In this document: piece after piece, positions 1 to 11,969 of the stretch
Position numbering within the stretch: the first letter of the stretch is position 1
Layout: each line of letters begins with the position of its first letter
From: Rhodeus uyekii
Lineage: Eukaryota; Chordata; Actinopteri; Cypriniformes; Acheilognathidae
Assembly: GCA_037043235.1 (NCBI GenBank)
Contig: JAWRVZ010000052.1
Span: forward strand, 2,077,001-2,141,000
Reading direction: 5' to 3'
Length of the DNA: 64,000 nucleotides
Notes under the pieces: model-generated
Database searches by the model: none
Seen by the model: only the letters and a program-made list of their open reading frames with translations
Told to the model about the DNA's origin: nothing
Program-made: the position numbers and the translations under genes

Positions 1-2
1 TA

Positions 3-84
<82 letters not shown>

Positions 85-118
85 TGTATGCATATATATC
101 TATCTATATCTATCTATC

Positions 119-206
<88 letters not shown>
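1..206. repeat. Compound microsatellite (TA)n-(TATC)n-(TA)n
   Basis: Near-perfect TA dinucleotides fill about 8-78, TATC-type tetranucleotides about 98-168, and TA resumes to 206. It is simple sequence with no coding content. Confidence 0.95.
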
Positions 207-210
<4 letters not shown>

Positions 211-2580
211 AGGGTGACATGTCTGGATTAAAATCATGTCTAAAATAAGAGAAAAACTCTCACAAATAGTATGCATGCACTACATATTCAAATATACACT
301 TATACAAATGAATCGCACCATTTTCATAAACTATATACAACGAAAGCAACTCGTCATTGCAATGTCATTAATTTTTAAGACTTGTATTGTTTTATTAATA
401 AGCTTCAGTTAAATTGTGATTAAATATGAATGAAATAATATACACTAATCACCACCCAATTTAAAGAAGGTTTATAGAGACGCAATAAGTCTCTTTTCTA
501 ACTCTGGTCGGCAACTATAAGCATGAGACGGCGCTTAATAATACATTGTCTGTCACGGCTTTGTGCAGAGAGGGATTTGAAATTATTAAGTAATGGCGAT
601 GCAATATTAATTGTATATTGGTATAAAACAGGCCGAGAGCTGAAGGGAGAGTTGTTAGTCAGGAAAGCTTCTCTCAGGCTCCAGGGAAGAGAGGAAGAGC
701 CGCTGTTCAGGTAAGATGAGCATCACTTCATGCCATGTTTCCTCAAGCTCTCTGAAACAACGCCGCTGCGGATTTATGCGAAATCATATTTGCAATAATC
801 TTCACAAATAGATGGATATCGTCTTGAGAAAGTTGGATAGTTTTCATTTAAGTGTTGAAACGAAAGTAAAAGTAATAAGGTTTATACATTTGAGGAGGTT
901 TAATTATTTTGTTGGACTAAACTATGAGTTAGTTTTCCTTTGAACAGTTCTCAAGTTATAAATGCGATTGCGTTTTTCACACGGCGCAAAAGTGTTGTGT
1001 TTTATTGACGTTTTTAGTTATTCCCCTTTTCTTTTTTTTCTTTTTTAAACTAAAGGTTTGTAAATTGATTGAAAAAGGGGAAAAAAGATCAAATAAATAG
1101 AAACAAGCTCATACAGCCTCAGTATGTCAGTGCGGGTTATAGGCTATTTGGTTATTTTATTGTAATAACCGGGAGCTTGAATGAGTGTTGCACAAAATCG
1201 TTTCAACATGTCGCTGTTCAATTCAGTTTTTAAGTATAACGATAAGTTTTCAAGCATATTCGCATTTCTTTTAAGAACTGAGTTGATTAAATTCGCAAAT
1301 TATTAGTATAACAGCGTTATACGAATAGCACAGCCTAAATTATAATATTTCTTCATTGTCAAGAACGATCATCAGTCCAACTTTAAGTGAAGGAGGGTTC
1401 AATTAATCGGAGAAGGTGGTTATCATGAATAATTAAGCTATACTTTTTTTTCTTTTTAAATATCATAACCCTGAAACAATGGTGTAAGCCAATCTAACTC
1501 GAGCAGAGAGCAGGGCATGTGGCCAGTGCTGGCACTGCATTATTGATGCCGGGCTGACAGGTAGAGGCCTGCAGGCCAGCAACTCGTGTGTCATAAGGAT
1601 TTGGGGTAATGTTCAAAGAGTGAGACTGCTGCTTCAATTAAAGATATTTGAGTTTTCATCACCCTTTCCCTAATCAAAAATTCAAAAGGCGCGTCCAGTT
1701 TCCATTTGGAAACCATGAAATACTCTAATAATCATCTGGACACACCTCTTTTCATAATCCTGAATATTGAAATCCTTAGGAACTCCTCAGGATTGGGAAA
1801 ACGTCTTAGTAACTCCACCAGGGAAATCATGGGTGAACTCTAAGTTATTTATTATTATTTTATTTCATGGCCTACAGGGACAAATTTGTTTTTGGCTAAG
1901 TTGAAATTCAGTAAAACACAAACAAAACTATAATTTCTGAAGGAATAATTAATCATTTAATTATGGAAGTGAAATGACTGACAATAAGTAGTTTTTAACA
2001 AAGCTCACAAGTACAATCTCTAGACAGAACACCGATCTAAAGACATGCGCATCGGGAACCTTTGACTGTTTAAAGCAATTAACTCTAAAATGGCTGTTTA
2101 AAATGGTTGACTGCCTTTGTTTGGTTGCTAGACATGCGTGTCTGGGAGAGAGAAAGAGAGAGAGTGAATCATGTTTTTATTTCAGAGCAAAGGGGATCTG
2201 ACAGAATGAGGGTGGAGGCCGTTCAGCCCTCGACGGTCTCTTGGAAGATGTGGCGAACCCCGTCTCTCTCTCTGCGGGACAGGCGGCTGTTCCTGCGCCG
2301 AGTCCGCGTACGAGAGTTAAGACACCGGCGCTTCAATTATTCATACAGCGCCGGCAGCAACACATGAGATGCAGCCAATGCGGAGGCACACAGCGAACCC
2401 GGTGTACTTTAGTAGTCCCTTCCTATCATCATCACACGCCAAGCCACCTTAGGCATTTGCCCGCGGTGTCTCTGAGCGATAACTCACGGGGTTATCCAAG
2501 GGGATAATGTTACCGGGAAACTTGAGGCCGTCCTTCAGAGGTGAAGGTTTTTGGGCGCGTCTTCTATGAACTCTGTTCTC
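207..2580. other. Non-genic stretch; GC-richer island near 2210-2480
   Basis: No gene is recognised here. Most of the stretch is AT-rich and unique-looking. Two parts stand out: about 1497-1612, a balanced-composition block without repeat features, and about 2210-2480, which is richer in G, C and CpG than its surroundings. A short reading frame at 523-714 ends at a good splice-donor string (CAG then GTAAGA), but it matches no protein I recognise. Conserved non-coding elements or an untranslated first exon of an unseen neighbour are possible. Confidence 0.3.
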
Positions 2581-2594
2581 TGACAGCACACGCA

Positions 2595-3146
2595 CATCTC
2601 AGTGACGTCAGTTTGATGTGTGTTTGCATCTGGAGGACGCATGCTTTCGAGCGTTTGATCGTCTGCATTACGTCTGTGAGATGTTAAACAGACGTAAATG
2701 TCTTTAAGATATTTATGATTTAGAAAGGATGTAAAACTGACATCTCAAAGACGTTTCACAGATGTTTCTCAGACTGTCTCTTTAATGTCAAGCTCACTTA
2801 TCATGGCAATACATTATTTAACTATTTTACATATTGGTAAATTGTCGGATAATTCGTATGACAGTTTGTTCACTAACAGTTTATTAACATATATTAACGA
2901 TGGCTAGGTGTGACTCTTCAAAGCTACAATTTCCCCCTCAAAAAAATCGTATGCAGTCCCAGATAGATCCCGTCTGCTAGACATCTGTTAAAGAGCTGGA
3001 AAGCTTCTGGTCTGCACAAACATCTGAAAAATGTCTTCAAGACGTCAGTTTTACATTCTGAATTAAGACGTATTGCATATGATCAAGCTCTCTAAAACTT
3101 ACTTATCCTCCAGCTGTAAACACACATCAAAGATGTCTCTGAGATG
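2595..3146. mobile_element. Palindromic MITE-like element (imperfect inverted repeat)
   Basis: The left half (about 2595-2785) is repeated in inverted orientation in the right half (about 2995-3146). Both ends share CATCTCAG-type sequence, a GATGTGTGTTT block, a CTGGAGGA block and, further in, a TGTAAAACTGAC block followed by an ACAGATGTTT-like block. There is no open frame. This is the form of a non-autonomous fold-back DNA transposon; I cannot name the family. Confidence 0.6.
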
Positions 3147-3332
3147 GGCAAGTGTTAATGGAAATCACATCTTGTAAAATATTTATGTTTTCTTATATGA
3201 GATCAGGTTATACTCTGGGCCTATATTAGTATATTTTCTTTTTAAAGAGCCACATTAAATGTTTTCTTAAATTTATTGCGACAAACTGAAGAAACAAAAG
3301 GTTATGCGTATCAATAAAGCAATGCTGAACCC

Positions 3333-4047
3333 TAACACTCAGAATAACTGATTTGAGTAGGTAAAACCTTTTATGAGTATTTACAACTTTCTTTTACTTT
3401 TGAGTTCACTAAACTGGTACATTTTAAGTAATTTGACCTGTTTTACTGTTTTGAGATTTATGAACTTGATTCTTTTAATTTAGACCAACTTAAATTGAAC
3501 GGAGACTGGCCTGGGGTTTCCATTTTTCCCAGCATGCTTTGCGATGGCAATCGAAAGGGAGAGTAAATGCTAAAATCAAGTGTTGTAGTAATGTTTGTGC
3601 AAGACTTAAGTGTTAAGTGGGAGATTTAGTAGTGTTTAATGTTTAGCTGTAATGAAGTTTCTGTAATGATGGGTTTAACATCATGGTGACGAGTGAAGCA
3701 TGAGTTTGTTTTGAGAAAATATATGTGTTAAATGTATAATAGTACTGTAATCATTCATCAATTCAAAGCATTGCGTTACATTAGCATATATTGAATTAAC
3801 TAGTTCAAGCTAACAAACTTTTCAATACAAAAAATATTTACATTGAGATTACATGATAATTTTAAGTTAAATGTATTATCTTACTCAAATGCTTCAAGTT
3901 AAGAGTAATTAAGATGTATGAGTACAAAATAAAAATCTGCAAGTTCTGCTTACTTAAACCTTGAATTTCTTCACTTAAAAAGTTTGATGTAACTGATTAA
4001 CTCCAAGTTTTTGAGCTTTGCCAACTTAATCGGGTTTACAGTCTATG
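3333..4047. mobile_element. Possible MITE, AT-rich
   Basis: AT-rich sequence built of short motifs such as ACTTAA, AAGTT and TTGAGT, which recur on both strands, ending in AACTTAATCGGGTTTACAGT. This texture resembles fish non-autonomous DNA elements that end in GTTTACAGTG-like sequence. Ends and target duplications were not resolved, so this is tentative. Confidence 0.3.
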
Positions 4048-5273
4048 TAAAAAGTGCAAAATAATTAACTTTTTAGTCATGAAATGGAAGTTGCGACGGT
4101 ATTTTCCTCAGGATGCGTTCAAATCATCCTGGGAATTTCACATTATGAGTTGGGAACAGGTCGGTCGACAGGTGCGTTTCATCTGAGCAAGACGTTCCTT
4201 CTCTTAATTAACTAGACTTCCCCAAAAATACAGCTAGGATGTTAAACTTCTCTTAAAATGAAGAACAAAGAATGGGCATCAGGTGCTTTTTTATGGTTTT
4301 ATTTAATTTATGAGGACACTATCGTTACATATTATGTTGTTACAATGCATATTTTGTGCCGGCAATAAACCTAAATAAAAAGCTTATTGTTGTAAATAAA
4401 AACAAAACTTTTGTTGTAAATAGAAACAGACTGGCAGTGTCACGAGGAGTAATGTGGCATTCAGCCTTGATTCTGACGCAAGATCGCTGTTCAAAGTGTC
4501 CCACTGCTATTGACAATCTTGTGGTGTTCATGTGCATTTAGCTTAGATATTGAGATATTTTACGATATTGTTGCGGAGAGTAATGCAATATTGTAACATT
4601 ACTCTCCCCACCACTAAATATAACACAATTAACCCATCATATGTTAATGCTGAACATAGATCAATACAAGGCAAAGTCTGATTTTAAAACTTCAATCTTA
4701 AAGTTTTAATGTAATTTAATGAAGATCTAACATAGCTAACAGCAAATCATGAAGTTATCTACAAAATGTTTTAAAGGAGTCCTTGCGTAACTTGAGAAGG
4801 ACATGAAAAGGACAAAAAGAAAACCTTTTTGGTTACATCTGTAGCCAAAGAGAGGGGAATTGCATGAACATACACAGTGCCGGTCGAGGCTACGTGACAC
4901 CAGAACTGTAATAGAGTTGACCCTGTGGCTGAGAGGCACAGGTATCTGATCATTCGCGCCCCTTTAAGCGTGCTGGATTGTGGGACGTGTGCACACTTGG
5001 CTCTTGAATTGCCTTTGAATAATACATGCTCACATGCAGTGTGGTTATGCCATTCTACATGTTCTATGGGATGCTGGCCTACTGCGTTTCACTGCTGTGA
5101 GCTCATGTGAAAGCAAGGGGGCGCTTGAGCTGTTAAACTGCAGCACTATCACAACCTGCTCTAGAATCGAACATCTGAGGTGTTTGCCCACTCACAAGGT
5201 CAAGGTTGTGTTGGATGCACACAGCTGCTAAAGTGTTCTGGAGGAACAAAGGCTAGTTTTCCTGTCACTCAAA

Positions 5274-5417
5274 CATTTACATTTACATTTATGCATGTGG
5301 CAGACACTTTTATCCAAAGTGACTTACATTGCATTCAAGGAACACATTGAATCAGTTCTTGCTTTCCCTGGGTTCGAACATTGTTAATGCCAATGCTCTA
5401 CTGACTGAGCTACAGGA
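5274..5417 (-). mobile_element. tRNA-derived SINE fragment
   Basis: Read on the minus strand it has a tRNA-like head (GTAGCTCAG near 5400-5411 and GTTCGAACCCAGGGAAAGC near 5360-5380). The tail, CTTTGGATAAAAGTGTCTG then ATGCATAAATGTAAATG, is the conserved tail of a common fish tRNA-SINE. The copy is degenerate. Confidence 0.7.
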
Positions 5418-5420
5418 AAC

Positions 5421-5570
5421 TACAGAAAGCCAGTAGAGAGTAGTGCTTGCAACATCAAGGTCATGGGTTCAATCCCAGGGAAAGCAAGAACTGATTAGAA
5501 TGTCAATGTGTTCCTGGAATGCAATGCAAGTCGCTTTGGATAAAAGTGTCTGATAAATGCATAAAAATGT
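5421..5570 (+). mobile_element. tRNA-derived SINE fragment, inverted relative to its neighbour
   Basis: Same family as the copy just upstream but on the plus strand: CATGGGTTCAATCCCAGGGA (B-box-like), then a GCTTTGGATAAAAGTGTCTG tail and ATGCATAAAAATG. The two copies form a head-to-head pair. Confidence 0.7.
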
Positions 5571-5580
5571 TCACCTAAAA

Positions 5581-5655
5581 GTAGCTCAATTGGTAGAGCG
5601 CAGGTCATGAGTTTGATTCCCGGGGAACACACACTGATACAATGTTTATGCCAAA
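5581..5655 (+). mobile_element. tRNA-like SINE head fragment
   Basis: GTAGCTCAATTGGTAGAGCG (A box) followed by GTTTGATTCCCGGGGAACAC (B box), cut off before the SINE tail. It is the third fragment of the local cluster. It is not a tRNA gene because no acceptor stem closes. Confidence 0.6.
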
Positions 5656-6494
5656 TGAATTTAAATAGGAGCTGCATAAAGCTACACTAAAGGCATATCA
5701 TATCATGATGGTTTTCTATTCTATGTCAGTATGGAATCCGCAGACGAAAGGACAAAAAAATAGTACCATTGAACTATAAACACTAGAGTTTGATCAAGGT
5801 GTATCAAAGCCTCTGTGATCCATTTCACATGATATTTGCCCTCGGGAACACAGACAACACCCTCAAGAAAAATACACTAATCCCTTATCAACAGCGAACA
5901 TATCATACATATTTAATGAGCATGAATTATGTATGAATAAATTAAAGATTAATAGCTCCATGCATGATTATTAATCAGTGTTAACTACCAAAATGTCATC
6001 TTTTGTCATTAAATATAAAGAGAGCAGATTTGATGTGGTCACAAAGACTCCTTTGAATAATTTAGCAGTTTTGTATATTCTCATAAGAAAAGGTTCTACA
6101 TAAAACCGGAAAGCACTTTACATGTAGATCCTTTTTTAATTTTAATTACATGTGTTGAGTTAAACGTTAAACAGCAAATACTTAACCACACAAAAAAAAT
6201 TAAATAACTGTTTAACACAAAAGCATTATGCAATCATTCAAGGCCAGTTGGCAGTGCAGAAACTGGGTCAGGTGTCAGAGGTTGTATTCTGGTTTCTCTT
6301 GACTTTTCCATAGGACCTTTCTGACATAAAGGACTCTTTACACTTGACTCAAGTTTTATTTAGAACCTTGAAAGTTTATTTTTTTTTGCAGAATTTACAA
6401 TCTTATAGATGCCTAATACAAAAAACTGTTTCTTTCATATTTGAGTATTTATTATATTGTGAGGTCCCCTACTCCATCAGTCAAGACTCTTTGC

Positions 6495-6872
6495 GCACAT
6501 AACACATTATACATACATTTTTAATCCAAATCATGTAAAATGATTGTTAGGCTGCATAATTTAGGTCAGCCGGAACCGGGAACATTCCCATAACACCTGA
6601 TGTACTCGATACATCAGAAATAAAAACGGCATCTACGCTGATATTGGTCTCTGTTTATTCTGAGGTTACCGTGGTCAGCCGGATCCGGGCCGTGTCTGGA
6701 TCGGATGGGGGACCTGGACCTGGACACAAGCACAGCACTGCCCTGAAGTGTCTGCGGAGACCGTGACTCTACTAAACCCTCCCCTGTGAAGATCATAAAC
6801 CCATCTCCAATCGGACCAAATTGGACTTCATATTGGACTTGTTGTCAATATAATAATCATGCACTGTTGGCC
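6495..6872 (+). mobile_element. L2-like LINE 3' fragment
   Basis: Nearly the same sequence as 30675-31050, part of the 3' region of the larger L2-like LINE in rad50 intron 11. Shared strings include GATTGTTAGGCTGCAT, GGGAACATTCCCATAACA and TCATGCACTGTT. Only the 3' untranslated part is present. It lies just 3' of the il4/13 gene and could supply polyadenylation signals. Confidence 0.75.
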
Positions 6873-7068
6873 AACTTTTTTTGAATTTATTTTCAACATT
6901 GAACATTTTAAACCACTAATAGAAATACTGCACAAAATCTGCACTTCATGAAATACATTATACCGGATTTAAGAAGGAAAAATAGATTTCTGCAACTTTT
7001 CTTCAGGTACAAGGTTATAAACTGCTACAGTTAAAATGTACACACAAAATATTAATAAAGACAAAAAA

Positions 7069-7080
7069 TTAAATAAATAC
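7069..7080 (-). promoter_or_regulatory. AU-rich element in the il4/13 3' UTR
   Basis: On the minus strand, ten bases after the stop codon, the transcript reads TATTTATTTA. It holds overlapping AUUUA pentamers typical of short-lived cytokine mRNAs. Function is inferred from family knowledge only. Confidence 0.5.
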
Positions 7081-7089
7081 GATCTTTTA

Positions 7090-7771
7090 TTATTTACGTT
7101 CTCTGTACTTGTTCTTGAAACAGTCCTTGAGGTCTTTCAAGAATGCCTCCAGGGAGATTTCATCCTGGTCTTTAGCAAGAGGTTTGCAGGTGGTCTGAAA
7201 GACAGTAAACGTCACTCCGGTAAGACGGAGGGATTGAACAGAGAACACTTCATGTTCCAGAGTTCAACTTACCTCATGGTGGAGGCGGTTATACTCATGT
7301 AAGTTCTTCATTAGTTTCCCATCAGTACGGAAATCGTTAGATTTAGTGAGCCCAGAAACCTTCATCTTCAGTTCATGCTCAGCCTGGCAGAACATGTCCT
7401 GTAAAAAGATTGAAATCACAGGTAAGACCAGGGTTCAAATCCTATGAGTTCAAAAGCTGGAAAACTGGATAATTGTTAATATACCAGTGTTGTGAATGGA
7501 TGAAAATCTCACCTTAGAGCATTGTCCATTTGTCTTCAGATCTTTCAGGAAGATTTCTTCTCCCTAGAATGAACAGAAAAAATGAATACAGACCGTTGTG
7601 GCTTACTATAGCCATCAAAGTAGAGTTAAATCTTACCTTGGACTCTTTTTTGAGATGTTGATATATGCTATCCAGAGTATTAATAATCTCTCCTAATGTA
7701 GGCTTATCTTTTGTCGCAGGCGCACCGGAGACGAGCACAGCGAAGGCGAGCAGTAGGACGATCTTCATCAT
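7090..7771 (-). CDS. il4/13: Interleukin-4/13-like type-2 cytokine, four exons
   Basis: Exons on the minus strand: 7637-7771, 7513-7563, 7273-7398 and 7090-7194 (stop TAA 7090-7092). All junctions are phase 0 with GT-AG ends, giving 45+17+42+34 = 138 residues. Exon 1 encodes a signal peptide (MMKIVLLLAFAVLVSGAPA), so the product is secreted. The mature part is helical, with cysteines in GQCSK, MFCQAE, TTCKP and KDCFK that can form two disulfides. As I recall, mammalian IL4 also has four phase-0 coding exons, with a first exon of the same length, 135 nt. Type-2 cytokines signal through IL-4R-alpha-type receptors to drive Th2 responses. The gene lies 3.3 kb downstream of the rad50 stop codon on the same strand, as IL13/IL4 do in mammals. 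I could not decide between teleost paralogues A and B. Either of two adjacent ATGs may start translation (138 or 137 residues). Confidence 0.88.
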
Positions 7772-7853
7772 TGTGTCGGTCTGCTTGGATCTCTCGAGGC
7801 TTTGGTTGCTTGAAGGCCAGAGGTTCCTGATCCGCTCTCTGCTGTGCACGCCG

Positions 7854-7861
7854 TTTATATA
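7854..7861 (-). promoter_or_regulatory. TATA box of the il4/13 gene
   Basis: The minus strand reads TATATAAA 83 bases upstream of the start codon, predicting a transcription start near 7825-7832 and a 5' UTR of roughly 55 bases. A strong TATA box suits an inducible cytokine gene. Confidence 0.7.
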
Positions 7862-8291
7862 ACTCTCAAGACTGCACGACTCGGTTTTGTAGCTCTCTTT
7901 TTGCATCGTAAGCTAAGCGACGTTTATTGGCTGATTATGGCGCGCTCACTGAATATCTTGATTGAGATGTGGTTGATAATGTCTGTCATATTGTCCTGAT
8001 TCCTGGAACTGACACTGACAAACTGCTAAGAAAGATCACAGTGATTTTGAGTAACACACCTCTAGACGGGGTGCTGAAGGCCGCATCTTCACCATGTTTG
8101 CTTGCGCAAATAAGTTTCATTATTGCAAAATCAGTGATCAATACTGATAGCTTTTGCTGCAGACCTGCATGTGTTCATATTTGCTTGCTGCATTCAATTA
8201 GTCATACAGATAACGACATCAAAGATCAGATGAATAGTAACTTTTCAAATATAATTTGAATATATTGGTTGGTGGAACTCAAATGTTAAAG

Positions 8292-8293
<2 letters not shown>

Positions 8294-8346
<53 letters not shown>
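8294..8346. repeat. (AT)n microsatellite
   Basis: Uninterrupted AT dinucleotides upstream of the il4/13 gene. Confidence 0.95.
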
Positions 8347-8350
<4 letters not shown>

Positions 8351-8585
8351 AAAGAAGTTGCATTGAAAATGTGTGATCAACCAAAAAACATCTGAAAACC
8401 AGTTCCAGTTCTCTCCAAACTATTACCTTAATCACCTCAAACTATGAACTTTTTACTGAATGTATGAAGTAATTTCCCATATCCTAGATATAAAAACTAA
8501 TATATTTTTTAATAGTATATGTATTTTTGTAATAATTTAAAACCTTAAATACTTAATCTTTTGATATTCGTTAAGTATTCAGATT

Positions 8586-9410
8586 AGGGCTGGGAAAAAT
8601 AAGCGCACTTTCTTTGATTAATACAGTCATGATGGAATTTTCAGCACCGCTAGTAAATATGATCAAAGATGACTGTAAATACAAATCTGCATTGTTTATC
8701 GTTTTGATCTTTCAATAAAAATGTTTCTGAGAGTCTTGTGGTCACAATCCCTAAATACTGGAACTACAAACTGGACTGGATTCTCTGGTCAAAAACAGAG
8801 CTTTTGTGAAAACGGGGATAAAAGTTGCCCATGCCCACGGTTATATCCTGCTTGAGCTTTAACGCTGTGGGCATATTTTTCTGCCAGAGGTCCTGGACTT
8901 CATGTTCAGATTCGCGGTATCATAGTTTCTAGCAAATACCAACAGATATAAAATCCTCTGCTAGAAATTGAATAAGAGGCGATGGTTGGATTTTCCATCA
9001 GCATGATGATCCAAAACAAACATCCAAATCAACACAGGAATGTGTCACTGAGCACAGAATGAAGCTTCTGCGCTTGCATCCCAGACCTGACCTGAACCCG
9101 ATAGAAGAAGTGCGGTGAAAAGAAGAAGCAGATTCTGTATGGAGCAATAATCTCGGATCTCCAAACTCATCAGGCATTGGGAGAAAACTAAGAGCTGTCC
9201 TCTTGCAAAAGTAGGTTGCAAAAAGTATTTAATAAAAGGCTGCCAATAATTGTGGCCAACGTATATTGGAGAAAACTTTCATTTCATAGAGAATTTTACT
9301 TCAGTGGAAGGTTGGATTTTTGTGAATAAAAGATCAAAAGGATTAGCGATGCAGATTTCAGGCTTCTTTGTTCACATTTACCAATAATTCTGACTTTGCA
9401 TCTTAACTCG
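8586..9410 (+). mobile_element. Tc1/mariner relic (transposase C-terminal part)
   Basis: Plus-strand sequence at about 9080-9110 translates to PDLNPIEE, the DLNPIE catalytic block of Tc1-family transposases. Just upstream, about 8990-9030, is a decayed FHQHDDPK block corresponding to the usual QQDNDPK. Stops and frameshifts are many and no long frame remains. The terminal inverted repeats were not found with certainty. Confidence 0.7.
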
Positions 9411-9552
9411 TTATAAAAATAATTAATTACCACAACATGTGTTTTTCACTTATTAAAGTAGCTTTACTAATGTGTTTCCCCACATCCTTTGGCCAGTGTT
9501 ACTGTAATATTATAAATGTTCGGCAATTGTTGTTAAATGATAAATACAAATA

Positions 9553-10463
9553 CAGAGATACGAGCCTTCAGGCAGATTTTTGCTTCTAGATAAGAGTAAA
9601 TATTCGGGATACAAGCACGCGTACTGGTGAGTAGCTGATTTTATCTCTATTTTTTGCATTATTCTTCATAATAGGGATGAGTTCTAAGAAAGTGAGTGGG
9701 TAAGGATGGTAGTGTGAAGAAAAAACGCATGATGACCATGGAAATGAAGCATGAAATTGTGGATAAATATGAGCGCAGTGCCCATGTGAGTGGTCTAGCA
9801 GCAGGAGGAACTGTCGACTGAGGATTTGATTGAGCTGCATATGATGAACATATTCAGGTGTTGCAAGAGCCGTAGTGAGGAGGAGGAACCGGAGGAAAAC
9901 ATGGCAGAAGGTGTCTGATTTCATTGAAAAGAAACACCCTAATAAATCGTCTACTGGTCGTGCTTCGGCGCTTTTTGACAACAGTGTCTTACTCATTTTG
10001 AAAGGGAGACAGAAACAAATCTCCCTCCATAGGTGAAAGTGGGCATAATCAGGTGAAAAAATGGAAGAAAACAAATCGAAAAAGCTACACAACAATAGAA
10101 AAATAAATAAGCTAAGTTCAGTAGTGTTAATGTAAGTTTACTTAAGTTAGGTAGCTAGTGTTCGTGTAAGGTAGGCTACGATATGGAATCAAGTGTCTGC
10201 GTGCCAACCCCCCATCCCTCCTCCGCTACTGTCTTTTTAAAACTTATAATTAAAGCCGCATTTTATTTTATATCAAAATACATGTACTATACTTATGTGT
10301 ATGTGTCTATACCAGTGGTTCTTCCCCCCATTGTTACGGATCTGGAACAGATTAATTTGTTTTCTATTATTTATTATTGGGAAAACATGATTCTAAATAC
10401 TAGCAATTCGAGTTACGAGCTCCGCCCTGGAACAGATTATGCTCGTATCTGGAGGTATTACTG
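9553..10463 (+). mobile_element. Pogo/Tigger-type transposon relic, internally deleted
   Basis: Flanked by TA at 9551-9552 and 10464-10465. The ends match as inverted repeats: CAGAGATACGAGCC on the left, and on the right, read from the minus strand, CAGTAATACCTC then CAGATACGAGC. Near 9720-9790 the plus strand encodes KKRMMTMEMKHEIVDKYERS, like the N-terminal helix-turn-helix of Tigger transposases. Near 9900-10030 it encodes FIEKKHPNK and KGRQKQISL, like the Tigger C-terminus. The catalytic middle is missing. Minus-strand frames here are antisense shadows. It lies in the rad50-il4/13 intergenic region. Confidence 0.65.
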
Positions 10464-11087
10464 TATTGTGTTAATTTGCAGTTTAGGTCTGGCTTTTATT
10501 TTTACCGTAGCGATGAATGAATAGAATTTGTTTATTATCAGTAATACTGACCTCGATTAACAAAGAGATTCCATTCAACACACTTATTTTGTTTCCACAT
10601 TTATTTAATGTGAAAATATATTGGTGATTTCAAATTGTTAGGCGCAATTACCACTTCTATTTCTCAACAGCCCTACATATTCTTTGTTGCCTCTATTACA
10701 GATCATGACATGAGCTCACAAATAATTAGATAACTCAGAAATTAGAAGAAGAAAAGATTTGTTTAATATTTCAGAAAAAAGGAAACTAAATGTACAGGCT
10801 AATATTAGGGAAGTTGAATCACATTGAGCCTTTCATGAAAAAACAGAACAGAACAAATTTGTGAGTAAATATTTCACAAACCCAGTCTTATGTAAACTTG
10901 TATTCGATTTAACACTACAATTAACTGTCTAGTTGTTTATAATGTTCTGATTTGGCCCCACTTGGTCCAGAGAGGCTGATATGCCTTATGTTTATCAAAC
11001 TTAACAACGGTCTAATGAGCTGAACTGATTCTACGGCTGCTCTGAATACAGACGAACAGTCTTTCTTCTCTCATCTGATCCGAGTCA
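10464..11087 (-). other. Downstream flank and probable 3' UTR of rad50 copy 1
   Basis: This is the sequence between the rad50 stop codon and the pogo relic. It is AT-rich with no coding signal. On the minus strand AATAAA occurs at 10600-10605, a candidate polyadenylation signal about 480 bases past the stop codon. Confidence 0.4.
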
Positions 11088-11969
11088 TCAGTGCAAGTAG
11101 GAGTTGAGTGTGTTGATGCTGCACTTTGTGATCTCTGAGCACTGGTCCTGGTTCTTCCTGATCCTGTAGAAATGCTCCACATAGTTGGATCGTCCCAGGA
11201 GCTCAACAAAATCCTCGTCGTGGGTGATAACAAGCAGCTGGAAGTTTCGTTGGCGAGAACGACTCTTGATTATCCTGCAAAAAATACAAAGACACATATT
11301 TTGGTTGGTAAAAGTGCCAGATGGCAAATCAAATTTCTTGTTGCTCTTGCTGTAAATTAAGAGCTTTTGTTTCCTGTTTAAAGATGTTTTTTTTAAATAA
11401 AGACTCACTCCACCAGTGCGTGTGCCAATGACTCTATATTCTCTCGATCTAAATTGGTGGTGGGCTCATCCAGCGCCAGAATCCCACAGTTCAGACAGAA
11501 CGTCTCAGCCAGAGCCAACCGTATTATGAGGGAGGCAAGAACCTACACACACATACAGTAAAGCCACTGCACTACAAACATTCATTGATTAAATTTCATT
11601 CATTAAAAAACCTTCATGAATCATTAGTTGATACCTTTTGTCCAGCACTGCAACGTCCCCGCATGTCCAAAGCCGTATCTCCTTTGACCATTACCACTCT
11701 ATAGTTATAAGTCCTTCTTTTCACGCCGGCAGAGGCGTTTTCATCCACATCAGAGCGAATCTCTACATACTCAATGTCTGTGGGAGATCAGGAGTAACTA
11801 TATATAGTAAGACTCAAACAATCAAACAGATTTGACACATTATCAAGCAGGACAAAAACAGAGTAATGCAAACAAAGGCGGACCTTGTCCCCTGTATGTG
11901 CTGCGCCATAAATCTCTGATGATTTTGTTAATCTCCTCCATCTTCATGCTATGAAACTTCATTATTGCT
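11088..11969 (-). CDS. rad50: rad50 copy 1, exons 22-25 (C-terminal ATPase lobe)
   Basis: Exon 22 (11884-11969) carries MKFHSMKMEEINKIIRDLW. Exon 23 (11635-11777) ends with the ABC signature RGRCSAGQK. Exon 24 (11409-11542) has VLASLIIRLALAETF and Walker B plus D-loop ILALDEPTTNLD. Exon 25 (11088-11274) has the H-loop LLVITHDEDFVELLGRS and the stop codon. The four exons are compact, in contrast to the 7.4-kb intron 21 just upstream. Confidence 0.96.

Noticed and set aside
5421..5655. tRNA genes
   Set aside because: A- and B-box-like strings are present, but no acceptor stem or proper cloverleaf forms, and SINE tails follow.
7086..7091. AATAAA over the il4/13 stop codon as the main polyadenylation signal
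   Set aside because: Cleavage there would leave almost no 3' UTR; kept only as a finding to test.
9586..10095. 169-residue minus-strand open frame
   Set aside because: It is antisense to the pogo/Tigger transposase remnant, which accounts for the sequence on the plus strand.
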